Assembly (NCBI GenBank): GCA_014385265.1 | Contig: JACRTJ010000027.1 | Coordinates: 62,001 to 126,000 of the forward strand | Length of the DNA stretch: 64,000 nucleotides | Reading direction: 5' to 3' | Origin: Enterocloster hominis (ex Liu et al. 2021) | GTDB lineage: Bacteria > Bacillota > Clostridia > Lachnospirales > Lachnospiraceae | In this document: in pieces, positions 9,448-18,315 of the stretch | How the letters are laid out: the number at the start of each line of letters is the position of its first letter | Position numbering within the stretch: the stretch's first letter is position 1 | The notes under the pieces: generated by a model | The model's input: the letters and a program-made list of their open reading frames with translations, nothing else | Databases searched by the model: none | What the model was told of the DNA's origin: nothing | Position numbers and translations under genes: made by a program

Positions 9448-10257
9448 TTATTTATTTTCCTTCGGAACCTTGATGAATGCCTGGCCGGGATCGATCTCCT
9501 CACGGATCAGGCGGATGATCTCCGGATCCGGGCCTTCCATGAGCTCAGCTCTGGTCACATCGATCTCAAAGCCGGTGTTCTCCTGTACCATTTCCGGGCT
9601 GGAGAATGGATAGTAGTAAGCCAGGTACATTCTCTTGGTCTCTTCATCGAATTTCATGATACCAAGGTCTGTAACCACCATCTGCGGACCGCGGTTTCCG
9701 GGAAGACCTGCTCTCTCACGTCCTCCGGGGCCGTCCATCCAGCCGCAGCTTGTGATGTAGTCAACATGCTCCATGAATCTTCTCTTCTGGTGCTGCATCA
9801 TGATCACAGTATTACAGAAGGTAGCGATTCCGTTTGCACCGCCGGAGCCTGTGAAACGGGTCTGGGGCTTCACATAGTCACCCTTTCCGAAGATACATGT
9901 GGAGTTTACGTTTCCGTAGGGGTCGATCTGTGCGCCGCCGATAAAGGCGATCAGACGATCCTCGTCATGGAGCCACTCATTGGCCTCAAAGCCAACGAAA
10001 CGGACGTTGGGCCACTGAACGGCACAATGGGCCATGAAACGGTTATCGCCAACAGAACGCGGAACCTCTACCGGAGAACAGTCCATAAGTCCGCTCTCTA
10101 CGATGGGATGGCAGCTGGGGCATACCGCACGCTTTGCAAGAGAAGCGCCAATGAGCGGAAGGCCTGTGCCAACGATAACGATCTGATTTTCTTTAATGCT
10201 CTTTGCAATGGCATATGCCTGCATTTCCTGTTTTGTATACTTTGTATAATCAGCCAT
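9448..10257 (-). CDS. gctB: Glutaconate CoA-transferase, subunit B
   Basis: The catalytic subunit of the enzyme that moves CoA from acetyl-CoA to (R)-2-hydroxyglutarate (or glutaconate). The start at 10257 (MADYTKYTKQEM) gives 269 residues and places the glutamate of PIVESGLMDC at position 54, the position of the catalytic Glu54 reported for the A. fermentans beta subunit, so the start and activity both look right. A GGGGAGG site lies about 10 bases upstream; a TTG start at 10278 is less likely. It begins 21 bases after gctA. Confidence 0.95.
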   Translation of the reverse strand: MADYTKYTKQEMQAYAIAKSIKENQIVIVGTGLPLIGASLAKRAVCPSCHPIVESGLMDCSPVEVPRSVGDNRFMAHCAVQWPNVRFVGFEANEWLHDEDRLIAFIGGAQIDPYGNVNSTCIFGKGDYVKPQTRFTGSGGANGIATFCNTVIMMQHQKRRFMEHVDYITSCGWMDGPGGRERAGLPGNRGPQMVVTDLGIMKFDEETKRMYLAYYYPFSSPEMVQENTGFEIDVTRAELMEGPDPEIIRLIREEIDPGQAFIKVPKENK

Positions 10258-10278
10258 TTTTCTTTTTCCTCCCCTCAA

Positions 10279-11379
10279 TTAGTGTCTGGTAGAATAGCCA
10301 AGGTGCGGCTCATTCTTAAGGTCCATGAGACGGGAACCGCCGATAACATTAAGAAGGTCGTCCTGATCCTTACAGCCGTATACATACTTCTGCAGGTAAT
10401 CCTTAAAGGTCTCCGGGATCTTTGTGCCGTCGGCAGCGTCCTTTGCAGCCTGGGCAGCAGCCTCAGCGGCAGCAGCTAACTTCTCATCCTCCGGCTTGGC
10501 AGCGGCAGCCTTTGCAGCCTTGTCGGCAGCCTTCTGGAGCTGTGCCTTTGCGTCCTCTTCGTCTAAGTACATGGAGGCCTTGTTGTACTCCTTCAGTGCC
10601 TTATCATCATCGTCGTAGTAGTTGTAGCACTGGGACGGCCATGCGCCGTAGGGTGCGCGTACAACTGCGTTTACACACTCGCCGAAGATCCTTGTCTTGG
10701 TGGGATCGCGGCGGATATACTCATCGCTTACGATCTCCTCACAGGTTACGATGGTGCGCTTTGCAGCGATGGCAATGTCGATATCATGGAACTCATCGCC
10801 TTCGATAATGCAGGTTCCATCAGGAGATGCCTGCTGAACATGGATGATGGCGCAGTCCAGCTTCGGAACCGGAACAGCTAACAGCTTTTCGCCCGGCTCA
10901 AACGGGTTTTCGATCTCTGCGCATTTTAAGTTGTCAACACCTTCCATGGTCTTTCTCTGCTCTTCGCTGATCCCCCAGTATTTTACAAGACCGGAGCCCT
11001 GCATCATTCTTACGGGGAGGTAGGGAAGGCCTAAGGAAGCGGCGTGAAGCTGTAACATCAGAACGTCCTGGGAGTAATCCTCGTAGGTCAGCTCACCCTT
11101 CTCAATGGCTGCACGGAAGCGGCGTGCCACGTTTGTATAACCGGAGTTGGCGGTATAGCAGTTGATATACGCTCTGATACGGCCCTCGCCGATGAGCATA
11201 TCCCAGTCTCCGCCTGCCGGTCCGGACCAGCCTACAAAACCAGTCTTTCCCTGACGAAGGATCTCGTAAACTGCTGCATAAGGTTTACGGTTGGTGGTGA
11301 AGCCGCCGAAGCAGAGTACGTCGTTGTCATGAACGTACTTCTCTACGGCATCGTGTAATGACATAACTTTATTAGCCAC
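10279..11379 (-). CDS. gctA: Glutaconate CoA-transferase, subunit A, with alanine-rich insertion
   Basis: The 366-residue alpha subunit of the GctAB heterooctamer. Core motifs are present, e.g. LCFGGFTTNRKPYAAVYEI (residues 22-40) and GWSGPAGGDWDMLIGEG. GctA from A. fermentans is about 320 residues; the excess here is an Ala/Lys/Glu-rich segment at about residues 276-320, between CYNYYDDDDKALKEYNKASM and IPETFKDYLQKYVYG, which looks like a long charged helix or coiled coil. The start codon is GTG with GGAGG upstream. It is the first gene behind the promoter at 11432-11460. Confidence 0.94.
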   Translation of the reverse strand: MANKVMSLHDAVEKYVHDNDVLCFGGFTTNRKPYAAVYEILRQGKTGFVGWSGPAGGDWDMLIGEGRIRAYINCYTANSGYTNVARRFRAAIEKGELTYEDYSQDVLMLQLHAASLGLPYLPVRMMQGSGLVKYWGISEEQRKTMEGVDNLKCAEIENPFEPGEKLLAVPVPKLDCAIIHVQQASPDGTCIIEGDEFHDIDIAIAAKRTIVTCEEIVSDEYIRRDPTKTRIFGECVNAVVRAPYGAWPSQCYNYYDDDDKALKEYNKASMYLDEEDAKAQLQKAADKAAKAAAAKPEDEKLAAAAEAAAQAAKDAADGTKIPETFKDYLQKYVYGCKDQDDLLNVIGGSRLMDLKNEPHLGYSTRH

Positions 11380-11431
11380 AATAAAGCCTCCTTTATAAAA
11401 TATACTATGAATACACTATGTATACGATATA

Positions 11432-11460
11432 ATTCTACCGAATTCTGATGGAATCGTCAA
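11432..11460 (-). promoter_or_regulatory. Promoter of gctAB-gcdA-hgdCAB
   Basis: Minus strand: -35 TTGACG (11455-11460), 17-base spacer, -10 TAGAAT (11432-11437), about 50 bases before the gctA GTG. It would drive the six genes down to the terminator at 3853-3902 independently of gcdDCB. A/T-rich sequence with TATA-like words follows down to the ribosome site. Confidence 0.75.
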
Positions 11461-11607
11461 ATATTATTTGTGAGGGGCCGCGGGCGGTTGAGCTCTATGC
11501 AGGCATGACGCAGACTCCTGGGATGGAGTTTCCTGGGGGGGCCTGGTCCGCAGTGCGGCAAGCTCGATTCCGCTTCGCTCCATCTCGCTCGCGGGCGTTC
11601 GCCCTAT

Positions 11608-11672
11608 GCAGGATTTCCGTCGCTCCTCTGCACTCATGCGAGCATGGTGCAGACTCCCGCCGGAAATCCTGC
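11608..11672. repeat. Large hairpin element between gcdB and gctA
   Basis: An 11-bp perfect inverted repeat, GCAGGATTTCC ... GGAAATCCTGC, encloses a second imperfect stem (TGCACTCATGC / GCATGGTGCA). It lies immediately downstream of the gcdB stop in a roughly 226-base spacer (11461-11686) with no gene. The rest of the spacer also contains short repeated words (TATGCAGG, GCAGACTCC). No T-run follows on the minus strand. It may be a mobile palindromic element or an mRNA-stabilising 3' structure; the same position behind oadB also has hairpins. Confidence 0.7.
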
Positions 11673-11686
11673 GCACTGCTCTCTGC

Positions 11687-12826
11687 TTAACCGAACATCA
11701 GCATAAAATACCCGGCGGCTACGGCGGAGCCGATGACTCCGGCTACGTTGGGGCCCATGGCGTGCATCAGAAGGAAGTTGGTCGGATTTTCCTTGGCTCC
11801 GACGGTCTGGGATACACGGGCTGCCATGGGAACTGCGGATACGCCTGCGGAACCGATCAGCGGGTTGATCTTTCCTCCGGTCAGCGCGCAAAGGAGCTTT
11901 CCGAACAGGACGCCGCCCACGGTCGCAAATGCGAAGGCCAGAAGGCCCATGCAGATGATGGCGATGGTCTGTACACGTAAGAAGATCTCGCCGTTGGCAG
12001 TTGCGCCTACGGTGGTGCCTAACATGATGGTAACGATGTTGCACAGCGCGTTCTGGGCAGTATCGGAAAGTCTTCCGGTCACTCCGGATTCACGGAGCAG
12101 GTTGCCCAGCATCAGCATACCTAACAGGGGAGCAACGGACGGAAGCAGTAAGGAACAGAACAGTACCACGAATACGGGGAATACGATCTTTTCCACTTTA
12201 CTTACCTTACGCAGCTGCTTCATAACGATCTGACGCTCTTTCTTTGTGGTGAGTGCCTTCATGATCGGCGGCTGGATCAGCGGAATCAGGGCCATATAGG
12301 AGTAGGCGGCCACTGCAATGGGAGCCACCAGCTCCGGAGCCAGGTTATTGGCAATGTAAATAGCGGTCGGGCCGTCAGCACCGCCAATGATACCGATGGC
12401 GGCAGCCTGTCCCGGTGTGAACAGTCCGGTTGCCATGGCAAGAAGGAAAGCCACGTAGATGCCGAACTGGGCGGCTGCGCCAAGTAAAAGGCTCACCGGG
12501 TTTGCGATCAGGGGACCGAAGTCTGTCATGGCACCTACGGCCATAAAGATCAGACACGGGAACAGACTGGATTTCACGCCGCTGTAAATGATCCGTAAAA
12601 CACCAGAGTTATACCAGTTGTCTGCCTCATTCATCAGGCCGGCCAGCGGCAGATTTGCGAGGAACATACCGAAGGCAATCGGCAGCAGAAGAAGCGGCTC
12701 AAACTGCTTTTTGATCGCCAGATATAATAAAATGAAGGAAATGAGAAGCATGACAGCCTGCTGCCAGGTCAGTGCGGCAAAACCCGACTGGGCCAGGAGC
12801 TCCCCAAAAACTGAAAGTATATTCAC
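11687..12826 (-). CDS. gcdB: Glutaconyl-CoA decarboxylase, beta subunit (Na+ pump)
   Basis: A 379-residue integral membrane protein of the OadB/MmdB/GcdB family that decarboxylates carboxybiotin and moves Na+ outward. It shows many hydrophobic helices, and the family segments [13 protein letters not shown] ([15 protein letters not shown]), [21 protein letters not shown] and [18 protein letters not shown]. The conserved Asp of GGADGPT is the site known from OadB to matter for Na+ transport. It is 67 residues-for-residue style similar to the second copy at 25674-26825 but clearly separate. GTG start with AGGAGG six bases upstream; it follows gcdC by 13 bases. Confidence 0.95.
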   Translation of the reverse strand: MNILSVFGELLAQSGFAALTWQQAVMLLISFILLYLAIKKQFEPLLLLPIAFGMFLANLPLAGLMNEADNWYNSGVLRIIYSGVKSSLFPCLIFMAVGAMTDFGPLIANPVSLLLGAAAQFGIYVAFLLAMATGLFTPGQAAAIGIIGGADGPTAIYIANNLAPELVAPIAVAAYSYMALIPLIQPPIMKALTTKKERQIVMKQLRKVSKVEKIVFPVFVVLFCSLLLPSVAPLLGMLMLGNLLRESGVTGRLSDTAQNALCNIVTIMLGTTVGATANGEIFLRVQTIAIICMGLLAFAFATVGGVLFGKLLCALTGGKINPLIGSAGVSAVPMAARVSQTVGAKENPTNFLLMHAMGPNVAGVIGSAVAAGYFMLMFG

Positions 12827-12839
12827 GGGGCACCTCCTA

Positions 12840-13283
12840 TTAGTTTAAGGTCACCAGAACAGCGCCTGTATCAACAGCGTCGCCTACGCTTACGTTTACG
12901 GAAGCAACTGTGCCTGCTGCCGGAGCAACGATCTCAGTCTCCATCTTCATGGCTTCCATAACAACTACACACTGTCCAAAGCTGACAGCGTCGCCGGCCT
13001 TCACCTTGATATCCAGGATCTTACCAGGCATGGGAGCATCTACGGACTGTCCGCCTGCTGCTGCGGGAGCCGGAGCTGCTGCCGGTGCAGGTGCCGGAGC
13101 GGGGGTTGGTGCAGGTGCCGGAGCGGGAGCCGGGGCTGCAGGGACCGGAGCCGGAGCTGCTGCCTTTGCAAGGATGGGAGCCGGAGCGTTCACAGTAACG
13201 CCTCTGTCCAGGGGCTTGTACTCTTCCACTCTCTCGATCTCGATCTCATATTTTTTTCCGTTTAAAGTAGCTACATATTTCAT
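12840..13283 (-). CDS. gcdC: Glutaconyl-CoA decarboxylase, biotin carrier (gamma) subunit
   Basis: The 147-residue swinging-arm subunit. Residues 1-30 form a small N-terminal domain ([20 protein letters not shown]), residues about 33-78 are a Pro/Ala linker, and residues 80-147 are the biotinyl domain with EAMKMETEI; Lys113 would be biotinylated. Such flexible linkers let biotin reach both GcdA and GcdB. The start at 13283 fits family members; an in-frame ATG at 13295 (adding MYFI) is also possible and has an AGGAAAGG sequence before it. It lies between gcdD and gcdB. Confidence 0.94.
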   Translation of the reverse strand: MKYVATLNGKKYEIEIERVEEYKPLDRGVTVNAPAPILAKAAAPAPVPAAPAPAPAPAPTPAPAPAPAAAPAPAAAGGQSVDAPMPGKILDIKVKAGDAVSFGQCVVVMEAMKMETEIVAPAAGTVASVNVSVGDAVDTGAVLVTLN

Positions 13284-13344
13284 AATAAAATACATCCTTT
13301 CCTTTTTTCACTTTTTCGTTTGCTTTTTCGGTCCTCACTTCACC

Positions 13345-13629
13345 TTACAGCTCTTTGATGCTTGTAACACGGAACTCTTCTCCCGACAGTCTGGCTTCCT
13401 CGCTGATTGCTGCGAGAAGCACTGCATAGGATTCCTCATCCAGCGCCGGGGCCGGAGCCGCCGCCACAGCCGCCTGCTTCGGTGCCTTATCTTTGACCGC
13501 CGTATTGATGATCTTAGAAATGATGATGACCGCGATCGCCAGCGCCGCAAGAGCCGCAAACACGACCAGAAGTCCCACTGCCGAGATCATCAGACCGTCT
13601 GCTAAGGTCATTTCCTGCCCAGTCCACAT
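13345..13629 (-). CDS. gcdD: Glutaconyl-CoA decarboxylase, small membrane subunit (OadG type)
   Basis: A 94-residue protein with one N-terminal transmembrane helix (about residues 13-41), a short Ala/Pro linker and a hydrophilic C terminus ending EEFRVTSIKEL. This matches the OadG/GcdD family, which anchors the carboxyltransferase to the membrane pump. It starts with a strong GGAGGTG site and is first in the gcdD-gcdC-gcdB unit, about 160 bases downstream of a good promoter. Confidence 0.9.
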   Translation of the reverse strand: MWTGQEMTLADGLMISAVGLLVVFAALAALAIAVIIISKIINTAVKDKAPKQAAVAAAPAPALDEESYAVLLAAISEEARLSGEEFRVTSIKEL

Positions 13630-13790
13630 ATACTCACCGCACCTCCTTCATTTTGTTTCTTTTAGAAACTTTAGTAGTTCTGATATTCCATATTGTGGAA
13701 TGCATTCCATATTTTTTTCAGCACATATGGGTACCATTTATACAGCACCCACATTACTTTTTTATCTATGCATTTTTCACAATATCTTAG
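13630..13790 (-). promoter_or_regulatory. Structured 5' leader of the gcd operon
   Basis: A roughly 160-base untranslated leader. It contains ATTCCATATT twice (13685-13694 and 13704-13713) and a 14-bp palindrome TGGAATGCATTCCA (13696-13709). The arms can form two mutually exclusive hairpins (ATTCCA-TATTG-TGGAAT or the 14-bp palindrome). A further inverted repeat GTTTCT-TTT-AGAAAC lies at 13655-13669, just before the ribosome site. Either an operator cluster for a dimeric regulator or an RNA switch; no known riboswitch class is recognised. Confidence 0.45.
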
Positions 13791-13794
13791 GTTG

Positions 13795-13823
13795 AGTATA
13801 TCAGCTTTCATCCGAAAAGTCAA
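13795..13823 (-). promoter_or_regulatory. Promoter of gcdD-gcdC-gcdB
   Basis: Minus strand: -35 TTGACT (13818-13823), 17-base spacer, -10 TATACT (13795-13800). It is divergent from the panE-like promoter 48 bases away, so the two could share regulation. Confidence 0.78.
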
Positions 13824-13870
13824 CAAAACAGAAAAAGAATCTGTACCCTCCCCGGGGTTTCTTTGAACGA

Positions 13871-13899
13871 TTGACACCCGAATATTCTTATTATAAAAT
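13871..13899 (+). promoter_or_regulatory. Promoter of the PanE-like reductase gene
   Basis: TTGACA (13871-13876), 17-base spacer, TAAAAT (13894-13899), about 75 bases before the ATG. It is back-to-back with the gcd promoter. Confidence 0.75.
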
Positions 13900-13977
13900 A
13901 TACATAAAATTTACACAGGTCCGCGCATTGGATGCGGCCGCCTGTATAAGGAATCGCACCGAAGGGAGAAAAGGATT

Positions 13978-14913
13978 ATGAAGCCAATGAAAAAAGTGAC
14001 TTTGATCGGTCTGGGGGCCATGGGGGTCTTCTTTGCTCCACGGATCTCTGAAAAGCTGGGAGCCGGATTCCGTATCATGGCATCTGGAGCGAGAAAGGAC
14101 CGTCTGGAGCAGAAGGGCGTGACTGTAAACGGTATCAATTACCGTTTCCCTATCGTCACCCCGGAGGATAACGACGGGCCCTCCGACCTGGTGATCATAG
14201 CCGTAAAGGGATATGACCTTGCCCAGGCGCTAAAAGATATTAAATACCAGGTGGGACCGGAAACCATCATCCTTCCTGTCCTCAATGGCATTGACAGCGA
14301 AAAGCAGACCGCAGATGTGTACGGCCAGGAGCATGTGCTCTATTCTTATATGCGCGTCAGCATCGCCATGAAGGATGGAAAGGCCGAATTCGATCCGGAA
14401 AAAGGACTGATCCACTTCGGAGAAGAAAAAAACGATCCCGGCCATTTTTCTGATAAAGTCCTGGCCGTCAAAGAGCTGTTCGACCGCTGCGGGATCGATT
14501 ATAAGATCGATCCCGATATGATCAAAGGGCTGTGGTTTAAATTCATGTGCAATGTAGGAGAAAATATGACCTGTGCCATGTTTGGCATTCCCTTCGGAGC
14601 CTTCCAGAAAAGCGCTGACGCCAACTATTTCCGCCGCGCCGCCATGTGGGAGGTGATCCGGGTGGCCAACCGGCTTGGGGTGGACATCGGCCAGAATGAG
14701 ATCGACCGGCAGGAACACACCATCGGCCGCCTTCCATATCAGAACAAGCCCTCCACCCTCCAGGATCTGGAGGCCGGAAAGCACACAGAAGTGGATATGT
14801 TTGCAGGTACAGTGGTCCGCCTGGGAAAAGAGCTGGGGGTGGAAACGCCCGTCTGCGAAATGTTCTGGCACGGGATTCATCTGATCGAGGACCGGATCTT
14901 CGGAAACATCTGA
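13978..14913 (+). CDS. Ketopantoate reductase family protein (PanE/ApbA)
   Basis: A 311-residue NADPH-dependent 2-oxoacid reductase of the PanE fold. Residues 6-30 carry the Rossmann dinucleotide motif (TLIGLGAMGVFF), ILPVLNGIDSE corresponds to the catalytic-lysine/asparagine region, and FKFMCNVGENMTCAMFG (about 185-205) is the conserved C-terminal helix. Known members reduce 2-dehydropantoate in pantothenate synthesis, but many clostridial paralogues act on other oxoacids. No other pantothenate gene is nearby, so the substrate is open. The position divergent to gcd is suggestive only. The ribosome site is AAGGGAG. Confidence 0.82.
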   Translation: MKPMKKVTLIGLGAMGVFFAPRISEKLGAGFRIMASGARKDRLEQKGVTVNGINYRFPIVTPEDNDGPSDLVIIAVKGYDLAQALKDIKYQVGPETIILPVLNGIDSEKQTADVYGQEHVLYSYMRVSIAMKDGKAEFDPEKGLIHFGEEKNDPGHFSDKVLAVKELFDRCGIDYKIDPDMIKGLWFKFMCNVGENMTCAMFGIPFGAFQKSADANYFRRAAMWEVIRVANRLGVDIGQNEIDRQEHTIGRLPYQNKPSTLQDLEAGKHTEVDMFAGTVVRLGKELGVETPVCEMFWHGIHLIEDRIFGNI

Positions 14914-14922
14914 TCCCTCTCT

Positions 14923-14971
14923 CCCCTGCGCGTTTTTCCCTCCCTCTTTTGGAGCCGCAAAACCGCAGGGG
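14923..14971. other. Hairpin between convergent panE-like and MocR genes
   Basis: CCCCTGCG (14923-14930) and CGCAGGGG (14964-14971) can pair around a 33-base loop. No clear T-run follows on either strand, so it is at best a weak terminator between two convergent genes. Confidence 0.4.
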
Positions 14972-14989
14972 AAAAGGGAACTTCATCTT

Positions 14990-16417
14990 CTACGGGCAGA
15001 GGGCCTTAGCCAGAGCCGCTGCCCCTTCCTGTATCTTCTCTTCTGTCAGGCTGGCGTATCCCAGGATCACTGTCCGGCTCTCTGTATCCTTTTTTCCAAT
15101 ATAAGATCCCGATAAGCCATAGACCCGGATCCCCTCCGTTTCTGCCGCCTTCTCAAGCTGCTCCTCAGTCCTCTCTCCGCGGCAGGTAAGAAGAACATGG
15201 AGGCCGGCATATTCTCCGCTGATCTCAAATTCCTTTTCCAGAGGCTTTAAGGAAGCCAGAAGCAGGTCATGCTTCCCCTTATAGATCTCCCTCATCCGGT
15301 TCAGATGGCGTTCAAAATAGCCGCCTCCAATGAACATCGCCAGGATCCGCTGGTCTACACGGGACACTGTGGAGGAGTAGAACCATCCCCGCTCTTCATA
15401 CCGTTCCATCAGCGAGGGAGGGAGCACCAGATAGCCCACACGGATGGCAGGCGCAATGGCCTTTGAAAAGGTTCCCATATAAATGACCCTTCCGCTGTCA
15501 TCCATGCCCTGAAGGGCCGGGATCGGCTTTCCCCTGTAACGGAATTCACTATCGTAGTCGTCCTCGATCAGATAGCGGTCCGGCTCTTTCATGGCCCAGG
15601 CCAGAAGCTCCTGCCTCCGCTTCACCGGCATGACGATCCCCATGGGAAACTGATGGGACGGCATCACATAGGCTGCGGATGCAGGAAGCCGCTCCAGCTC
15701 CTGTACCCGGAAGCCGCTGTCATCCATTCCCACAGGAAAAACCGGATGGCCCATTCCCCCAAGAACACGGTATGCCTGCTTATAGGTGGGATCCTCCATG
15801 GCGATCCCGGTCTCCCGGCCCAGAAGCTGGGATAAAAGGATCAGAAGATATTCGTTCCCTGCGCCGATGATGATCTGTTCCGCCGTACAATTTACGCCCC
15901 GGGCTGCATGAAGGTAGTCCCGGATGGCCTCCCTCAGAAGAAGATCCCCCTGGGGACTGCCCTTTAAGAACATTTCCGTGTCCTCCTCCTTTAAGACTGC
16001 CCGGCTGATCCGCCTCCAGGTGGAAAAGGGGAAGCTATCCAGATCAATTCCCCTGGGTGAAAAGTCCACTCTCCATTTTTTCTCCTGGAGATCCGGCGCC
16101 TCCCCATCCCTCCGGCCTGGAAACATTTCCTGTACCGCCCGTCTTTCCGGAGCGACCGGGGGCAGGATCCCATCCAGTCCGGCCACAAAATATCCACGTC
16201 TCGACGACGCCTCCAGGTATCCTTCGGCCACAAGCTGTTCATAAGCCGACTGGGTGGTACTGCGGCTGACCCTCAGGCTTTTGGCCAGTTCCCTGGAAGA
16301 GGGCAGCTTTTTCATGGGCTTCAGACCTCCGTTCCGGATCTCTCCTTTTATATACTGGTAGATCTGTTCATACAGCGGCCTGGGATCCTGGCTGCTCAAT
16401 GGGATCATAAGCTCCAT
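14990..16417 (-). CDS. MocR/PdxR-type GntR regulator with aminotransferase domain
   Basis: A 475-residue chimeric regulator: residues 1-80 are a GntR winged helix (PLYEQIYQYIKGEIRNG; KLPSSRELAKSLRVSRSTT), and residues about 110-475 are a fold-type I aminotransferase domain. The PLP lysine is in YMGTFSKAIAPAIRVGYLV, and the Asp-binding region is YLIEDDYDSEFRY. Such proteins often sense PLP and control vitamin B6 or amino-acid genes (PdxR, GabR). The start at 16417 follows GGAGG; an extension to 16480 has none. The target is unknown; the flanking genes are not B6 genes. Confidence 0.9.
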   Translation of the reverse strand: MELMIPLSSQDPRPLYEQIYQYIKGEIRNGGLKPMKKLPSSRELAKSLRVSRSTTQSAYEQLVAEGYLEASSRRGYFVAGLDGILPPVAPERRAVQEMFPGRRDGEAPDLQEKKWRVDFSPRGIDLDSFPFSTWRRISRAVLKEEDTEMFLKGSPQGDLLLREAIRDYLHAARGVNCTAEQIIIGAGNEYLLILLSQLLGRETGIAMEDPTYKQAYRVLGGMGHPVFPVGMDDSGFRVQELERLPASAAYVMPSHQFPMGIVMPVKRRQELLAWAMKEPDRYLIEDDYDSEFRYRGKPIPALQGMDDSGRVIYMGTFSKAIAPAIRVGYLVLPPSLMERYEERGWFYSSTVSRVDQRILAMFIGGGYFERHLNRMREIYKGKHDLLLASLKPLEKEFEISGEYAGLHVLLTCRGERTEEQLEKAAETEGIRVYGLSGSYIGKKDTESRTVILGYASLTEEKIQEGAAALAKALCP

Positions 16418-16528
16418 CTTTACCTCCGTTTTTCCTGGATACCAGAAAGGGATGTCCGCCGGAACTTTTTCCAGGGGCATCCCTCTTTTGTATCTCAGTC
16501 TGTGTTTTTCCTCTGTCTGCTCCAGACC

Positions 16529-18217
16529 CTACTTAGGAAGCCGGAAGGAGCTCTTTAAGGAAACGATCCGGTTATAAACCGGCTTTCCTTCCTCGCTGTC
16601 CTTGCAGTCCACGCAGTAGAAGCCGTTTCTTACGAACTGGAAGCTGTCATAAGCCCTGGCCTCCATCAGCGCCGGCTCCACGTAAGCCATTGTCACAGTT
16701 TTGGAATTGGGATTCAGGTTCAGCGTTCCGTCTGCGTTCAGCTTGCCCTTTTCCTCATCCACGATGTTCTCATAAAGGCGGCACTCCACCTGCCCTGCAT
16801 GTTCTGCAGAAACCCAGTGGATGGTTCCCTTGACCTTTCTGCCGTTAAAGCCGGATCCGCTCTTTGTCTCCGGATCGTAGGTACAGTGGACCACCGTGAC
16901 CTTACCATTTTCATCCTTCTCAAAGCTGGTGCATGTAACGAAATAAGCGCTCATGAGGCGGACCTCATTTCCCGGGAACAGGCGGAAATATTTTTTCGGC
17001 GGCTCCTCCATAAAGTCCTCACGCTCAATATAAAGCTCTCTGGAGAAAGGAACCTGGCGTTCTCCCATTTCCGGATTTTCCAGGTTATTGGGTACGGACA
17101 GCATTTCCGTCTGCCCTTCCGGATAGTTGTCGATCACCAGCTTCACCGGATCCAGGATCGCCATCATTCTGGGCCTCTTAAGCTTTAAGTCCTCCCGGAT
17201 GCAGTATTCCAGCATTGCGTAATCCACAGAGCTGTTGGCCTTGGAAACGCCCACCAGATCCACAAACATCCGCAGGGATTCCGGCGTGTAGCCTCTCCTT
17301 CTGAGAGCAGCGATGGTCACCAGGCGCGGATCGTCCCAGCCGTCCACGATCCCGTCCTCCACCAGCTTCTTGATGTAGCGTTTTCCTGTGACCACATTGG
17401 TCAGGTACAGCTTTGCAAACTCGATCTGACGCGGCGGATTCTCAAATCCACACTCTCTTACCACCCAGTCATAAAGCGGTCTGTGATCCTCGAATTCCAG
17501 GGTACAGATGGAGTGGGTGATATGCTCGATGGCATCCTCGATGGGATGGGCAAAGTCGTACATGGGATAAATGCACCACTTGTCTCCAGTGTTATGATGG
17601 CTCATACGGGCCACACGGTAGATCACCGGATCTCTCATATTGATGTTGGGGGACGCCATATCGATCTTGGCGCGGAGCACCTTTTCCCCGTCCTTATACA
17701 CGCCGTTCTTCATTTCTTCAAAGAGCTTCAGGTTCTCCTCCACCGTTCTGTCCCGGTAGGGGCTGTTTTTTCCCGGAGTATTGAAATCTCCCCGGTATTC
17801 CCGGATCTCATCGGCCGAAAGGTCGCAGACGAACGCTTTTCCTTTTTTGATCAGATGGACTGCACACTCATACATTGCGTCAAAGTAGTCAGACGCAAAA
17901 AACAGCCTGTCCTCAAATTCCGCGCCCAGCCATTTCACGTCGTTTATGATGGACTCCACATACTCCGTTTTTTCCTTCGTGGGGTTCGTATCATCAAAAC
18001 GGAGATTGAATTTTCCGCCGTATTCCTTTGCCAGTCCCGAATTCAGGATAATGGACTTGGCATGTCCGATGTGGAGATATCCGTTGGGCTCCGGTGGGAA
18101 TCTCGTCTGGACATGGTCATATACGCCCTCCGCCAGGTCTTTATCGATTTCCTGTTCAATAAAATTTTTAGAAACTGTTTCTTTCGTTTCCTCTGCCGGT
18201 TTTATATTTTCCGCCAT
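16529..18217 (-). CDS. glnS: Glutaminyl-tRNA synthetase
   Basis: A 562-residue class I aminoacyl-tRNA synthetase that charges tRNA-Gln directly. The HIGH motif is in [15 protein letters not shown] (about 42-56), the catalytic-core segment [11 protein letters not shown] follows, and the KMSKS position reads [11 protein letters not shown], a variant I recall in clostridial and Bacteroidetes GlnRS. The C-terminal anticodon-binding beta barrels are complete (ends SFRLPK). Many Firmicutes use the GatCAB amidotransferase route instead, so GlnRS in this lineage probably reflects an old gene transfer. It has its own promoter and a GGAGG site. Confidence 0.96.
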   Translation of the reverse strand: MAENIKPAEETKETVSKNFIEQEIDKDLAEGVYDHVQTRFPPEPNGYLHIGHAKSIILNSGLAKEYGGKFNLRFDDTNPTKEKTEYVESIINDVKWLGAEFEDRLFFASDYFDAMYECAVHLIKKGKAFVCDLSADEIREYRGDFNTPGKNSPYRDRTVEENLKLFEEMKNGVYKDGEKVLRAKIDMASPNINMRDPVIYRVARMSHHNTGDKWCIYPMYDFAHPIEDAIEHITHSICTLEFEDHRPLYDWVVRECGFENPPRQIEFAKLYLTNVVTGKRYIKKLVEDGIVDGWDDPRLVTIAALRRRGYTPESLRMFVDLVGVSKANSSVDYAMLEYCIREDLKLKRPRMMAILDPVKLVIDNYPEGQTEMLSVPNNLENPEMGERQVPFSRELYIEREDFMEEPPKKYFRLFPGNEVRLMSAYFVTCTSFEKDENGKVTVVHCTYDPETKSGSGFNGRKVKGTIHWVSAEHAGQVECRLYENIVDEEKGKLNADGTLNLNPNSKTVTMAYVEPALMEARAYDSFQFVRNGFYCVDCKDSEEGKPVYNRIVSLKSSFRLPK

Positions 18218-18265
18218 AGTGATTCCTCCATTTATGTTCCTGTATTTCTATCTGTTTTACATGAT

Positions 18266-18294
18266 AATATAGTATCTTACCATATCTTTCCCAA
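18266..18294 (-). promoter_or_regulatory. Promoter of glnS
   Basis: Minus strand: -35 TTGGGA (18289-18294), 17-base spacer, -10 TATATT (18266-18271), about 50 bases before the glnS ATG. A 12-bp palindrome GGAAAATTTTCC (18303-18314) lies just upstream, next to the stop of the preceding transporter gene. Confidence 0.6.
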
Positions 18295-18315
18295 ATATAA
18301 AAGGAAAATTTTCCA

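Noticed and set aside
10258..10278. Alternative TTG start extending GctB by seven codons
   Set aside because: The extension is the ribosome-binding site itself, and the ATG at 10257 puts the catalytic Glu at position 54.
9052..10479. 475-codon plus-strand frame
   Set aside because: Antisense across gcdA, gctB and gctA; no family motif, no ribosome site, and it ignores real gene borders.
11448..11690. Small frames (80 and 70 codons) between gcdB and gctA
   Set aside because: The spacer is dominated by inverted repeats and neither frame has a ribosome site or motif; treated as a structured non-coding element.
12840..13283. Pro-Ala tandem repeats in the biotin-carrier gene as a possible repeat locus
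   Set aside because: They encode the known flexible linker of biotin carriers; a coding feature, not an independent repeat.
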